Positions 9,493 through 18,702 are shown, counted from the first letter of the stretch. The stretch is DNA of 64,000 bases from Paenibacillus periandrae (GCF_022458865.1 NZ_JAJNMU010000008.1:124001-188000), one strand, 5' to 3'. Program-made: numbers and translations. Notes: generated from the sequence alone by a model not told the origin.

Positions 9493-9873
9493 GTGACAAC
9501 AATTACTTTGATTGTAGCATTTGTAGTTGGTGGACTTGTCAATGCTGTGGTATCTGCACGTATCGATGGCGCATTATTTCCATACATCAAAAAAGTAGGT
9601 AAAAAACGTTACCTCAACCTTGGTATTATGGGGGATTTATTGATCGGAGGATTTGCTGCGCTGGCTGCCACTGCGCTACTGGAACCAACAACACTTATAA
9701 AAGTGGTAGGAACATCCGTTCTTGCAGGGTTTAACGGTCTTTCCTTCCTCGCAAAAAACGCCCTTGCGCGGTCTAGCGACCCTGAGGAGACTGATGAAGT
9801 TGACAAGATGTACAAAGCTTTCATAGAAGATAGCTCGAATGAACAAAAAGTGAATTCTAAACCACTTAAGTAA
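9493..9873 (+). CDS. Small membrane protein, DUF4257-like, 126 aa
   Basis: The GTG start has GAAAGGA about ten bases upstream. The N-terminus is a transmembrane helix (TLIVAFVVGGLVNAVVSA), followed by an amphipathic loop and a second Gly-rich hydrophobic segment (NLGIMGDLLIGGFAALAATALL). The hydrophilic tail is acidic. The pattern recalls DUF4257 proteins of Bacillus mobile elements, judged from memory of the family. It forms a pair with the 49-residue peptide upstream and probably sits in the cytoplasmic membrane. Confidence 0.6.
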   Translation: MTTITLIVAFVVGGLVNAVVSARIDGALFPYIKKVGKKRYLNLGIMGDLLIGGFAALAATALLEPTTLIKVVGTSVLAGFNGLSFLAKNALARSSDPEETDEVDKMYKAFIEDSSNEQKVNSKPLK

Positions 9874-9887
9874 GCGTTCATCATTAA

Positions 9888-9908
9888 GGGGATGCCTTGT
9901 GACCCCTT
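9888..9908 (+). terminator. Short GC-rich hairpin between small genes
   Basis: Stem AAGGGG/CCCCTT with loop ATGCCTTGTGA, followed by TCTTGT. It could be a weak terminator or an mRNA processing site. Confidence 0.4.
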
Positions 9909-9961
9909 CTTGTACATAATAATGGAACAAAACATGAACCCTAGATTTGGGAGGAACATGA

Positions 9962-10114
9962 ATGACAATAACTGTTGAAAACATCGACAGCCTCATCCAT
10001 CGCATGTATCGGCTATTTATACTATCTAAAAGCGAAATGGAGAAAGATGAACTCGGCCTCAAATTAAGAGAACTTATGAACAAGCGCAAAGAGCTTGTCA
10101 AAACAGTAAATTAA
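9962..10114 (+). CDS. Small hypothetical protein, 50 aa
   Basis: GGGAGGA lies 7-13 bases before the ATG at 9962. The overlapping ATG at 9958 would give only a six-residue peptide. The product is a charged helical peptide (MTITVENIDSLIHRMYRLF...), function unknown. It is followed at once by a strong terminator. Confidence 0.6.
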   Translation: MTITVENIDSLIHRMYRLFILSKSEMEKDELGLKLRELMNKRKELVKTVN

Positions 10115-10120
10115 CTAATG

Positions 10121-10168
10121 AAAAGACCTGCATTTATCCTTTGGGATGATCAGGTCTTTTTTCTTTTT
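10121..10168 (+). terminator. Intrinsic terminator
   Basis: Stem AAAAGACCTG/CAGGTCTTTT followed by TTCTTTTTC, just after the 50-residue gene. Confidence 0.85.
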
Positions 10169-10295
10169 CAAGTTGATCTATAGTCAATGTGTTATACTTA
10201 AAAGGAGCAAAACATCCAAATAATCTCATAAACCTAAATAATTACATTCACACGGGATCTTATGTCTGTTGTATTAAATAAATGGAGGGCTGATT

Positions 10296-10622
10296 ATGGA
10301 TAGAAATGCTGAAAACTATATTCTATTTAAAAGAACATTGGGCCACCTACTTATCGTTGCACATCGAAACCCTGATCCCCTCACGAGAATGGAGTATCGT
10401 CAAAAGTACGAAGATATGCTAGCTCGTGATTCGGATTACAAGGTAGACGACATGTCCGATGAACAACAACGAGAGGTTATGCATCTCGAACGTCTTACGA
10501 GTTTGTATGATGACTATCTTTCCGAATTATCTGATATGCGGAAGTCAGAGATATTTTTAGAAATTATAAGCCTATACAATGATTTAGGTTTAAGTCTTAA
10601 CGATTCTTCGGATGTCTTGTGA
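10296..10622 (+). CDS. Hypothetical protein, 108 aa
   Basis: Not recognised. GGAGG lies about eight bases upstream of the ATG. The product is acidic and helical with no cysteines or membrane segments. It stands alone on the plus strand, facing the gene at 10742. Confidence 0.65.
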   Translation: MDRNAENYILFKRTLGHLLIVAHRNPDPLTRMEYRQKYEDMLARDSDYKVDDMSDEQQREVMHLERLTSLYDDYLSELSDMRKSEIFLEIISLYNDLGLSLNDSSDVL

Positions 10623-10741
10623 CATGCCTCCCACCTTTCAGAAGTGAAGGCTTCATCACATGCCGCTAGTGTTGCATGAGATAAAACAAAATAGGAGTGG
10701 ATTAATCCCAACCCATGTTAGTCGATTCTTGAACGAACTTC

Positions 10742-11776
10742 TTATTTTGTGAAATTTTCTTTCAGGAATTTAGATTTTTTTAAGATGCGAAAGATTATCG
10801 AGAGTTTCTCATATAGTTCTGAAACATCCAACCGAATATCTTTAATCTTTTCTGCTTCTTCTTTTGCCAGATTTAAATGAAAATCCTCTTTGTTTTGTTT
10901 GCAATATTTAAGAATTCCATTCAAATCAACATCATTGAGTTTTGTTATAACTAAATTAGGATTCTTAGTCTTAATTTCATTCAACACTTTTAGTGTATTT
11001 TCTAATGCATGGAATGAAGTCCAGAATACTAAAGCCACACTACGTTTTCTTGTTTCAAAAACTTGCAGAATAACAACTTCAATAATTATATACGTTAATG
11101 CAGCTTCAATAAATGCAGGAAACAGTCCTTTTGTAAAATCCAAATAGTCTTGAGATGTTTTGAATACTCCCAACCTGTCAACAAAAAAAGGAGAAAAAGC
11201 ATTGAATACAAGTCCTGACGTAATGCGATTGATAACACCAAGAAAATAAAATATTCCTGACGAGAAATAAATTAAGGTTCTTAATCTAAACAGGAAATAC
11301 AATGTTAACAAGTAAATTAGAGATGCGATGTAAAAACAGGCATTTATTATCACTTTGTCTAAATCAATAAATTTTTTCATATATGTGACAAGTGAATCTA
11401 CCGTCAAATGATGATTCTTTAAATATTCACGATATGCATAGAATTCCTCATTATTGCTTATTTTTTCCTTGAACGCCTCTTCATTTTTAAGTAGTATCAT
11501 ATAGAAATCCTGTTTTCTAGCAGGTTGATATGGAAGGTCTTTTTTTAAGCTTTCATAAAAAGATTTCTTTGCTTCAGCATCTTTTGTCCAATCAAAATAT
11601 ACATCATACGAATATTTGTCATCGGTTGCATAATTGTAATATGCATCTGAATTCAATGCATTAATAAACTCAAAACTATACATATACATCGTGATCGTAA
11701 GTGCAAGAAAAATGAGCGGTAATACAGAACCTGCTATTCCAAATTGAAACAGAGGATTTTTCATTAGATTTTTCAT
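10742..11776 (-). CDS. Multi-pass membrane protein of unknown function, 344 aa
   Basis: Four or five hydrophobic segments are visible: residues about 12-34, 145-165, 168-190 and 215-240. A ~100-residue extracytoplasmic-type loop lies between the first and second, and a charged cytoplasmic tail of ~100 residues follows. No enzyme motif is seen. GGAGG is near the ATG. No leader element precedes it. Codon use is markedly A/T rich. Confidence 0.65.
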   Translation of the reverse strand: MKNLMKNPLFQFGIAGSVLPLIFLALTITMYMYSFEFINALNSDAYYNYATDDKYSYDVYFDWTKDAEAKKSFYESLKKDLPYQPARKQDFYMILLKNEEAFKEKISNNEEFYAYREYLKNHHLTVDSLVTYMKKFIDLDKVIINACFYIASLIYLLTLYFLFRLRTLIYFSSGIFYFLGVINRITSGLVFNAFSPFFVDRLGVFKTSQDYLDFTKGLFPAFIEAALTYIIIEVVILQVFETRKRSVALVFWTSFHALENTLKVLNEIKTKNPNLVITKLNDVDLNGILKYCKQNKEDFHLNLAKEEAEKIKDIRLDVSELYEKLSIIFRILKKSKFLKENFTK

Positions 11777-11898
11777 AATTGGATTACCTCCATTATGTAT
11801 TATACTTGATTAGTCAAATAAAAACAGTCGATAAATCCAAACCATACATTCTAGGTATCATGTTTATTCATAAATAATTGTGTTTGCAAACGCACTAG

Positions 11899-11926
11899 AA
11901 CCCCCTACTACTCTGTAGCGGGGGTT
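11899..11926 (-). terminator. GC-rich hairpin after the methyltransferase gene
   Basis: Stem AACCCCC-TAC/GTA-GCGGGGGTT about 20 bases past the stop codon at 11949. The T-run is short, so termination strength is unclear. Confidence 0.5.
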
Positions 11927-11948
11927 AGTAATGTTAAGCGACAGCGAG

Positions 11949-13439
11949 CTAAGGCTGCAACAAAGGTAATAATTGTTTCTTAATGGTCTTCGCCAAAAAG
12001 CGAGACACTTTATAATCAACACAATTTTTCAGTGCCTCAAATATTGCTGTCAATGGTCCACTGAATATAAAATCATCTGGTAGGCTAAACAGACGGGCGG
12101 CCTCTCTCACGGATAGATAACGATCAAGTTCGGGATGGATAAAAACCTCATCTTGAACGTGAGTAATCGTAGGCGATTGTTTATGAGTATCAAGCCTTTG
12201 GCAATAATTTGAAAATAGCTTTTTTTTAGATCGGAGGTGCATGGGTACTGAATTGATATTCCCTCCCTGGGGGACATACATCATACGCTCCAACGTTTTT
12301 TCTGTGGGTGTAAAGAACATATCCTGTTGGGGTATGCCTTCTATATCTGCAAACGCATCTCCCACTGTTGTAAATGCTGATATATGTGGAATATCAAGGT
12401 TTGGTTCAGCTCCCTTAAGACCCAGTATAAATGCTCTATTTCTTTTTTGAGGCGATCCAAGAGAAATAGCGTTTATAACACGTGCGGTGATGGTAAACTC
12501 ACTGAGGACTTCCTTGAATCGTTGGAGCATAATCCCACCTTTTACAGTAATGAAATTTTGCACATTTTCAATAATAAATCCACTGCAGTTGCTCCATTTT
12601 ATGATGTTTAAAGTCTTTTCTACTAATGGGTGGTGCATAGATTCTTCGTCTCTGAAATTATTGATAGTATTTAATGCGGAAAATTTGACGCAAGGGATTC
12701 CGGCTGCCACAAAGTGTACTTGAGGAATATCCGCTTGGGTAAACTCCATCACATCACGCATAACAATATGATTACCTATATTATTTCGGTAAGTACGTAT
12801 GTGGTGGTCTTTCATGGTACGGTCATCATAGCGATCGTTTGCGAACACGATATCATAGTTCTCATCCAAAAAACCTTTATCTAAAGAGCCGCAGCCAGAG
12901 AAGAGAGATAGCATTTTAATTGTCTTTTCTTGAATACCGGTGCTGATTCGTCCACCAAGGGATTCCTTAATGTCTTTCTTGTCAGCTTGAAAAAGATCAA
13001 ACAAATCCATCTGCTGGTAGTTTACAACATTACCGAATTCAACCAGGCTTACGGAGTATTGGCGCTTTTGCATCTCCAGCTTTTGATTTTTAGCCTCTTC
13101 AAAGTCAATGACGTTGGTAGCAACTTGAATTGCTTCTAGAACTGTGAAGATGATTTTTCCTTGTTGAATCTCAACCTCAACTTTTTGGTGGTTCTCCAAA
13201 AACTCCCTTACTTCATGGGCCTTGATGTCGATGACAGGAACTGTGGCACCGGTTTTCTGAGTCGTTTTAGCTACATGTTTTTTTGATGCTATGGCCGGCA
13301 TAACTGTAATTTGTTTCTTGTCTTTATCGATCTCGTATTTGATGGCTTGACCAATATTAAATCCGAATTGGTTCAAGTAATGTGCTTCAATATAGAGCCG
13401 GTTTTTAATCTTATAGAGCCGCTTCATGATTGCTTTCAT
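11949..13439 (-). CDS. DNA (cytosine-5) methyltransferase with AbrB/SymE-like N-terminus, 496 aa
   Basis: Transfers methyl groups to cytosine C5 in DNA. Motif I is FSGCGSLDKGF (about residue 190). Motif IV is variant (AAGIPCVKFS) but keeps the catalytic Pro-Cys. Motif VI is ENV and motif VIII is GSPQKRNRAF. The motif IX-X region is LSVREAARLFSLPDDF. Residues 1-60 resemble a SpoVT/AbrB or SymE DNA-binding strand pair, an unusual fusion. The start at 13439 follows GGAGG; the frame upstream runs into the leader and is not used. No restriction partner is adjacent; the HNH protein at 53 kb is a distant candidate. Leader RNA copy 3 precedes the gene. Confidence 0.88.
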   Translation of the reverse strand: MKAIMKRLYKIKNRLYIEAHYLNQFGFNIGQAIKYEIDKDKKQITVMPAIASKKHVAKTTQKTGATVPVIDIKAHEVREFLENHQKVEVEIQQGKIIFTVLEAIQVATNVIDFEEAKNQKLEMQKRQYSVSLVEFGNVVNYQQMDLFDLFQADKKDIKESLGGRISTGIQEKTIKMLSLFSGCGSLDKGFLDENYDIVFANDRYDDRTMKDHHIRTYRNNIGNHIVMRDVMEFTQADIPQVHFVAAGIPCVKFSALNTINNFRDEESMHHPLVEKTLNIIKWSNCSGFIIENVQNFITVKGGIMLQRFKEVLSEFTITARVINAISLGSPQKRNRAFILGLKGAEPNLDIPHISAFTTVGDAFADIEGIPQQDMFFTPTEKTLERMMYVPQGGNINSVPMHLRSKKKLFSNYCQRLDTHKQSPTITHVQDEVFIHPELDRYLSVREAARLFSLPDDFIFSGPLTAIFEALKNCVDYKVSRFLAKTIKKQLLPLLQP

Positions 13440-13466
13440 AATAATAAACCTCCATGTATTGGGATT

Positions 13467-13610
13467 GGGTTGTGAATAAGGCGCAAAAAAATACACCCTA
13501 ACGAAAGAGACCCTTTGTCCATGAAAAGGCATGCTGCCTTATGGCAAAAGTCCACTTTCGTTGAAGTGTATTAGTTGTTCGAATATCCCTTGAAGCGCCT
13601 GCTAGGGATC
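13467..13610 (-). promoter_or_regulatory. Structured leader RNA, copy 3 (before the DNA methyltransferase)
   Basis: Extended -10 TGATAAGAT, 26 nt, then P1 AUCCC/GGGAU with loop UAGCAGGCGCUUCA. The long hairpin pairs AAUACACUUCAACGAAAG with CUUUCGUUAGGGUGUAUU, with a GCC-rich apical hairpin. Then come U7, GCGCCUU and UCACAACCC. GCGC in the P1 loop can pair with the 3' GCGC. The gene starts 28 bp further on. Closest relative: copy 10. Confidence 0.88.
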
Positions 13611-13711
13611 ATAAATATTCTAAAAGTATAAGATTATCTTATCACGCCTAACAAGAAAATGAAATGATGAAGTGATAAGAGAGCGATTTTACCCGCTCCC
13701 TCATTTGGCTG

Positions 13712-14101
13712 CTATACACGTTTATTATGAGTAGTACTCTCATTCACTCGTGCTGGAGGCACATACTTGTCCAAACCCAACGGTTCAATAACAAGATCCT
13801 CGCCGCGTAGCTCATCTGGATGAAATACACCGAGCATTTGTCCAAGGCGCATTGGGACGTTGGTATTTTCGCATTTTTTTAGATACACCATTGACCCACC
13901 ACAATATAGGGCATCTTCAACCTTTTGGTCTTCACTCTCTTTATCGTAATCGATAGTCTTATGACAATGGAATGGAATGTTGTCATGAAGAGCACGAATA
14001 ATTCCTTCTAAGCGACCAGGCCTCAAATCAAGCTTATTATCTTTCCGGAACGGGCAATCCTTACAAGGCTCTTTAATGGAAAACAATTGCGTAATACTCA
14101 T
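13712..14101 (-). CDS. DUF6283-like small cysteine protein, 129 aa
   Basis: Carries CKDCPFR at residues 13-19 and a later HCHK...C pattern (residues about 45-70), the signature of DUF6283-type proteins, whose role is unknown. A metal site is likely. The ATG overlaps the end of the upstream 255-residue gene by 4 bp (ATGA type), so the two are co-translated. Confidence 0.7.
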   Translation of the reverse strand: MSITQLFSIKEPCKDCPFRKDNKLDLRPGRLEGIIRALHDNIPFHCHKTIDYDKESEDQKVEDALYCGGSMVYLKKCENTNVPMRLGQMLGVFHPDELRGEDLVIEPLGLDKYVPPARVNESTTHNKRV

Positions 14102-14865
14102 TGTCCACCTCTATTTCTATTCCCAAAATCATTCCATTGCAACTTTCGCAAGGTACCATCACAATTATTAGAGAAAGTGAAGTTGTTGCAGGGCTGACCC
14201 TCTAAGATCATTCTATCATCCTCTACCATTTTTCTACAAGTTGAGCATACATGCCAGCCCGAAGAAATCTTATAATCGCTTGGCTCGAAAAGCAAGTCAT
14301 TGGCATATCTATAAAAAGAGCGATATAGATTGTCTCCATTGTACATTGCGTAGATTTCATCTATAATCTGTGAGACCTTTTCCATTGCAATACCTCCCCC
14401 ACCATCCAATCCCCAGAAAGGGTGCTCATCGAATCCTTGGAGTGGGATAGTCGTAGACTTGTATGATTGCATAACACCCCTAACAGAATTAAGGGAAGCG
14501 AACATGCGTTGCACATTATTTAATAACTCTTCATGAAATAACTGATCCCAAGGTGTTTTTCCCCCTGAAAGTTCCCGTTTGACTGGAACAATGTTGGATC
14601 CGTCTTCTTCAAATGTTTCAAGATTGACTGGACATGTATATGTCGTGGACATTCGTCTCTCTGTTGCTTCAGATAAAGTACGACCATATTCACTATCTAA
14701 TCCGACCTTAAATTCCACGTAATCAACTTTCTCCTTCGCATCTTTCCTCCAATCAATGGAGCCATCCACTGTAAAGTGAATATAGCCACTGTGAAAGGAT
14801 ATACTGCCATTATGTGTCTTTATCCATGCCAGAGCTTTTTTATCATTAAGTGTAATATTCGTCAT
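14098..14865 (-). CDS. Hypothetical protein with C-terminal zinc ribbon, 255 aa
   Basis: Not recognised. The ATG at 14865 is preferred over the one at 14880 because AGGTG precedes it. The first ~180 residues contain a Gly-rich turn (LDGGGGIAME, about 160). The last 60 carry CSTCRKMVEDD...C...C, a probable zinc site. It forms an operon with the DUF6283-like gene downstream. Confidence 0.65.
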   Translation of the reverse strand: MTNITLNDKKALAWIKTHNGSISFHSGYIHFTVDGSIDWRKDAKEKVDYVEFKVGLDSEYGRTLSEATERRMSTTYTCPVNLETFEEDGSNIVPVKRELSGGKTPWDQLFHEELLNNVQRMFASLNSVRGVMQSYKSTTIPLQGFDEHPFWGLDGGGGIAMEKVSQIIDEIYAMYNGDNLYRSFYRYANDLLFEPSDYKISSGWHVCSTCRKMVEDDRMILEGQPCNNFTFSNNCDGTLRKLQWNDFGNRNRGGQ

Positions 14866-14910
14866 GTTTAACACACACACCTATTGATTTATTCCTCATT
14901 TTGATTTCGG

Positions 14911-15210
14911 CTAGTTATTATTTTCTTCCACCCATAATTCACATTCATTGCACAGCCCTGTTCGTGAGGGTATTAACTTCTTATATCGGCAGCACTCACA
15001 ATATTGGAACAAAAATACTTTCTGAACCCTATACAGGACAATATTTTCATATAAAAGGGAGATTCTTACCGCAAATAAGTAAAATTTTCTATTTCCGAAT
15101 AATCCATCTGAAATCAAGAAAATTAATTTGAACACGTTTTCTTGGAACAATTCAAGATCACCTTTTTTAATCTCATCCATTAATGGAATCGAGTTTTTTG
15201 ATTCTACCAT
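14911..15210 (-). CDS. Small cysteine-containing protein, 99 aa
   Basis: Residues about 70-90 read CECCRYKKLIPSRTGLCNEC, a four-Cys zinc-ribbon pattern. The N-terminal part is hydrophobic and irregular. Only a weak ribosome site (GGAT) is seen, so this could be a truncated remnant of a longer gene. Confidence 0.5.
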   Translation of the reverse strand: MVESKNSIPLMDEIKKGDLELFQENVFKLIFLISDGLFGNRKFYLFAVRISLLYENIVLYRVQKVFLFQYCECCRYKKLIPSRTGLCNECELWVEENNN

Positions 15211-15325
15211 AAAATCCGGATACCCGATTTATTTTAATGGTATCGCAAAGTTTTGTCGCTGACAAACACTGATTCCGGATCTGTATCCCCAACCCTTTAT
15301 TGTTACAAAATTTTTAGCATAAGAT

Positions 15326-15967
15326 TTACTCACACTTGTAATGTGCACGGATAGCGACCAGCTGGTCATTAACCTGGAGTTGCTTTTGTATACAACCGGC
15401 ACCCTGAACTTGATTGAGCCAGTTCTTTACATCATCGACGTCATTAATTCTGCAAACCACGGTCACAGCTTTAAAAGGAACGGTATCCCCAAAATATGGA
15501 CAATTCTCTCCACCCGATGTTACGACCATTCCGGTACTGACCTGTTTCATCGTGTTAAGGTTGATGATCCCCCACACATCATGCTTCGTAAGATCTAGTG
15601 GATTGGGAAATTCAGGTTCTGAGATGCTGATTGTCATAGGATCAATACAAAGCACAACACCGTCGTCTGGTAAAGCATTCAAGCGTTTGCATATGGTAAA
15701 CTCTTTTTTAGTTATGGCTTCCTTTGTGACTGAGTTAATATCATCAATCCATAGGGTTGAGCCCTTACCACGATAATCCCCACGTCTCCTTAACTCATTA
15801 GCAAGCAAAGATATTTTATCTGAGATCCCCGATGCGAAAGGATAATTATTGGTATCAAATGCCTGGATTAAATTCCTGTATCGGATATAGCCAATAAAAC
15901 GACCCGTTTTTTTAATCATATTTTCGGCCTGCGTCCAAGTTACTTTTCTTTTATCAACTGTTATCAT
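15326..15967 (-). CDS. Hypothetical protein, 213 aa
   Basis: Not recognised. GGAGG lies eight bases before the ATG. A soluble mixed alpha/beta protein without clear catalytic motifs; C-terminal cysteines at Q-G-A-G-C-I and Y-K-C-E. It follows the 456-residue gene after a short terminator-like hairpin, so it is probably expressed by partial read-through. Confidence 0.65.
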   Translation of the reverse strand: MITVDKRKVTWTQAENMIKKTGRFIGYIRYRNLIQAFDTNNYPFASGISDKISLLANELRRRGDYRGKGSTLWIDDINSVTKEAITKKEFTICKRLNALPDDGVVLCIDPMTISISEPEFPNPLDLTKHDVWGIINLNTMKQVSTGMVVTSGGENCPYFGDTVPFKAVTVVCRINDVDDVKNWLNQVQGAGCIQKQLQVNDQLVAIRAHYKCE

Positions 15968-15999
15968 TTCAGTTCCTCCAATCGTTTAATAAGAATAAA

Positions 16000-16025
16000 G
16001 AGGGGATATCCAAAGACATCCTCTC
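16000..16025 (-). terminator. Hairpin between the 456-aa and 213-aa genes
   Basis: Imperfect stem AGAGGATGTC/GATATCCCCTCT on the minus strand, followed by TTTATTCTT. The next gene's ribosome site follows directly, so it may lower downstream expression rather than end it. Confidence 0.5.
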
Positions 16026-16036
16026 TCGCATTTTTT

Positions 16037-17407
16037 TTACACTAAGCTAATTTGTTTCAGAATGTCATCCAAACTCGAATGAAAGACCTTCTTTTCGCTT
16101 AACCAATCGTTGAATTCGGTGGATTGATTGCATTGCGTTAATAAAGACGACATGGATATTCTCATCTGATCGAATGCCTTCTGCTGCTCTTGAGTAAGTT
16201 GATATTCTCCAGGGTTATGCGAACGTGTATTCACCCAACCCTGTATATGTGCTCTTGCATACTCAAATACATCATTTTCCGTTAATAGACGTTTCATGAT
16301 ACTATCGATATCACTGCTGTTATAGGTGGAAAGCAGAAATTCAATGAATCCATCTATTGCTTTATCCGATTCAAACCCTTCAGATAGATTCGTCCAAACT
16401 GGATAGAAAGGGATGCCATTACGTAGCTCCATTCTGCTCATTTCCCCAAAGACAGGTGTTCTCTCATGAATGGTTTTGTCTGCTTGCTCGATATATAAAT
16501 TATGCCCTATACCTAAGCGAGCACCTATATCAAGAAACACACCATATTCTTCTTCAGATAGCTCACAAAAATCAGCGACACTCTTGAAATTCCGGTTTCG
16601 CCCCAGCGTAATCAGTTCCCCATTCACTTCGTCAAAAGCCTCTATGTGTGTATTTGTAATGTTTTGAAGTGGTGATACCAAATAAATGGAACGATACTGA
16701 CTTCTATTTGGATTGATGTCCATAAAGTGCCTATAGGATCGACCTTTCAGATATTTGCTGATGACCGATTTTGCATAATCTATATGACATCTATGCCCTT
16801 TTTTTTCTTGAAGAATTAGAAACTCGTAATCAGACTTGGAAATTTCCAGCGCATCATGCCTCCAAATATCAATCGTACCAGTCTCTTCATCTCGAAGATG
16901 AATCAATCCCGTATCATTCAAGTCTTCTTCGTGCCAGAATACATTTAGGTATTGATCGTTCGAAGGGTGAATAACGATAAAATAACGATCCTTTGGTTTT
17001 ACCAATAATGTGATTACTAGCTTATCCCACCCATCGATTAAATGCGTGCGACCTACGTGGTGCCGATTCGCTTCGAAAAGTTTGCCTATGAGCTCATTCG
17101 CAAATTCATCAGGGAACTCGACTGGATACGCATGATGTTCCATAAGCAATTTGGCTAGAGTACATGTGTTGCCGTCTGGATCATTTACCGCACGGGTTGG
17201 ATTATACAAAAAAATTTCTATAGAACCTTCGTTACCTTCTTTTAGGTATAGTTCCACATCGTATCCTGTTGAGTTACGCAGCATTAGATTGACTTGATTG
17301 AGAAATTCTTTTACCGATAACGAATATGATAACGATGTTGGTGAAATGCCTGTTCCTGTTACCAAATGATGATGCCATTTTAAATTCATTTTTTTTGTAT
17401 TATTCAT
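16037..17407 (-). CDS. Large hypothetical protein, 456 aa
   Basis: Not recognised. AGGAGG precedes the ATG. The protein is soluble and rich in Asp/Glu and aromatics, with no signal peptide, Walker motif or zinc pattern. The length and single-domain look suggest an enzyme or a phage/plasmid structural protein. It lies directly behind leader RNA copy 4. Confidence 0.65.
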   Translation of the reverse strand: MNNTKKMNLKWHHHLVTGTGISPTSLSYSLSVKEFLNQVNLMLRNSTGYDVELYLKEGNEGSIEIFLYNPTRAVNDPDGNTCTLAKLLMEHHAYPVEFPDEFANELIGKLFEANRHHVGRTHLIDGWDKLVITLLVKPKDRYFIVIHPSNDQYLNVFWHEEDLNDTGLIHLRDEETGTIDIWRHDALEISKSDYEFLILQEKKGHRCHIDYAKSVISKYLKGRSYRHFMDINPNRSQYRSIYLVSPLQNITNTHIEAFDEVNGELITLGRNRNFKSVADFCELSEEEYGVFLDIGARLGIGHNLYIEQADKTIHERTPVFGEMSRMELRNGIPFYPVWTNLSEGFESDKAIDGFIEFLLSTYNSSDIDSIMKRLLTENDVFEYARAHIQGWVNTRSHNPGEYQLTQEQQKAFDQMRISMSSLLTQCNQSTEFNDWLSEKKVFHSSLDDILKQISLV

Positions 17408-17439
17408 TTTTATTCCTCCTAAGGATTCATATTGTCATA

Positions 17440-17567
17440 AGTGCCCATAAAAAAAGCACTCCTAACTAGGTTCAACCGGTACGCGGAAAATTCCAACGTT
17501 CGCTGGTTATTCACTAGAAAGAAGTGCTTTGTTCATGAGATGGTCTTTATGGCGCATGCCGGGACCA
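17440..17567 (-). promoter_or_regulatory. Structured leader RNA, copy 4 (before the 456-aa gene)
   Basis: Promoter TTGTTT, 17 bp, TAGTAT with TG extension. Then P1 GGUC/GACC with loop CCGGCAUGCGCCAUAAA, then ACAAAGCACUUCU pairing with GGAGUGCUUU, then U7. The 3' block is divergent (UUAUGACAA instead of UCACAACCC). Confidence 0.82.
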
Positions 17568-17672
17568 GAAAATTAATGAGCTCTTATGGAACTATACTAA
17601 CATAATCAATGGTTATAAACAAACTGTAGAATGCTCTTGCAGACTTTGAATTTCCGCCCCCTTAGCCAAGCT

Positions 17673-17906
17673 TTATTTAGTTTGATCCTGTGATTCCTTT
17701 ACGGTTTTTACAAGAGAATCAACTTCCTTAATCATATCTAGTTGCTGATTTTCTCCGATATAGCGCACGATATGAGATTTTTGATTGTCATTCATTTTTA
17801 CACCATGCTTATTACAAGCATTTTCAATGACCTCATAAATCCTCATCTGCTTTTCCATCCATCCAAGGGATTCGCCTAATGTTTTATCGTGTTCTCTCAT
17901 CTTCAT
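17673..17906 (-). CDS. Small hypothetical protein, 77 aa
   Basis: AGGAGGA is seven bases before the ATG. A helical charged protein (ends VKTVKESQDQTK). First gene downstream of a run of seven small minus-strand genes (17.7-19.3 kb), each with its own good ribosome site. This layout is typical of phage or plasmid early regions. Confidence 0.65.
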   Translation of the reverse strand: MKMREHDKTLGESLGWMEKQMRIYEVIENACNKHGVKMNDNQKSHIVRYIGENQQLDMIKEVDSLVKTVKESQDQTK

Positions 17907-17975
17907 TCCTCCTAATATTAAATAAAACTCACACTTTAGTTAGTCTTTAAAATCTAAATTGAAGTCATATTTTAT

Positions 17976-18200
17976 TTAGATTTCAATTTCATCGTTGAAA
18001 ACGTGGACTTCTTCATCGTTTTCCAAGCGAATCACATACATGCGTGGGTTTTCGTCTGTTTTATCAAACTCTTTCCCTGCTTCCAACTGGCGAATTACCG
18101 TAAATTTCAAACCTTCATACTTCATATAGTCACTACCAGTAGGTGCGAACGATTCTTTGAATCTGATTTCACCATTGATTACTTGATTATTTTTGCTCAT
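17976..18200 (-). CDS. Small hypothetical protein, 74 aa
   Basis: Start at 18200 (MSKNNQVINGE) because AGGAGG lies eight bases upstream; the frame extends to 18233 without support. Likely a small beta-rich protein (ends RLENDEEVHVFNDEIEI). Confidence 0.65.
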   Translation of the reverse strand: MSKNNQVINGEIRFKESFAPTGSDYMKYEGLKFTVIRQLEAGKEFDKTDENPRMYVIRLENDEEVHVFNDEIEI

Positions 18201-18238
18201 ATTAATTCCTCCTATTATAAATAGAACTCGCATTTTAT

Positions 18239-18331
18239 TTAGTCATCATCGCATTGACATTGACATTCACATTCCCAACAGGTGGAGCAATATTCTCTGT
18301 CTGTTGCAGGTTTTCCACATAATTCGCACAA
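18239..18331 (-). CDS. Very small cysteine-rich peptide, about 30 aa
   Basis: Frame reading LCELCGKPATDREYCSTCWE, then CECQCQCDDD. Four Cys pairs fit a zinc ribbon with a Cys-Gln tail. The start is unclear (TTG at 18331, weak ribosome site). It lies in the gap between two well-supported small genes. Confidence 0.4.
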   Translation of the reverse strand: MCELCGKPATDREYCSTCWECECQCQCDDD

Positions 18332-18351
18332 AAATAATTTAGTTTATTAAA

Positions 18352-18498
18352 TTACCATTCCCTGCCGTTTTTTACTGCTTCTAAATTTTCCTTTGCAAGC
18401 TTGATATATTCCTCTTTTCTTGAATCATTACCATATTCACTAATTACCTTTTCTAATTGTTTCTCATAATAACTAATTAAGTCTTCTCTATTTTTCAT
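18352..18498 (-). CDS. Small hypothetical protein, 48 aa
   Basis: GGAGGATGTTA precedes the ATG. A charged single-helix peptide (starts MKNREDLISYYEKQLEK). It overlaps the end of the upstream small gene by 11 bp, so the two are probably co-translated. Confidence 0.6.
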   Translation of the reverse strand: MKNREDLISYYEKQLEKVISEYGNDSRKEEYIKLAKENLEAVKNGREW

Positions 18499-18673
18499 TA
18501 ACATCCTCCTTGTGTCTGAAAATCGTTAACAGACAGCTTTTTAGTAACTTTGTAAATGTCAAAACTAGCACGCTTATCTCCCTTGAATTATCTACCAAGT
18601 ATTTAACTAGCTTTCTCGTTTGATTCTCACGCACGATTACTTCATGGTAGTTATTTTCGATAAAAAGATTCAA
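18488..18673 (-). CDS. Small hypothetical protein, 61 aa
   Basis: TTG start with GGAGAG seven bases upstream. Helical and partly hydrophobic (ISVLVLTFTKLLKSCLLTIF). Its stop overlaps the start of the 48-residue gene. Confidence 0.5.
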   Translation of the reverse strand: MNLFIENNYHEVIVRENQTRKLVKYLVDNSREISVLVLTFTKLLKSCLLTIFRHKEDVNEK

Positions 18674-18702
18674 ATTCTCTCCGTCATTATGTTAAGGGTA
18701 AT

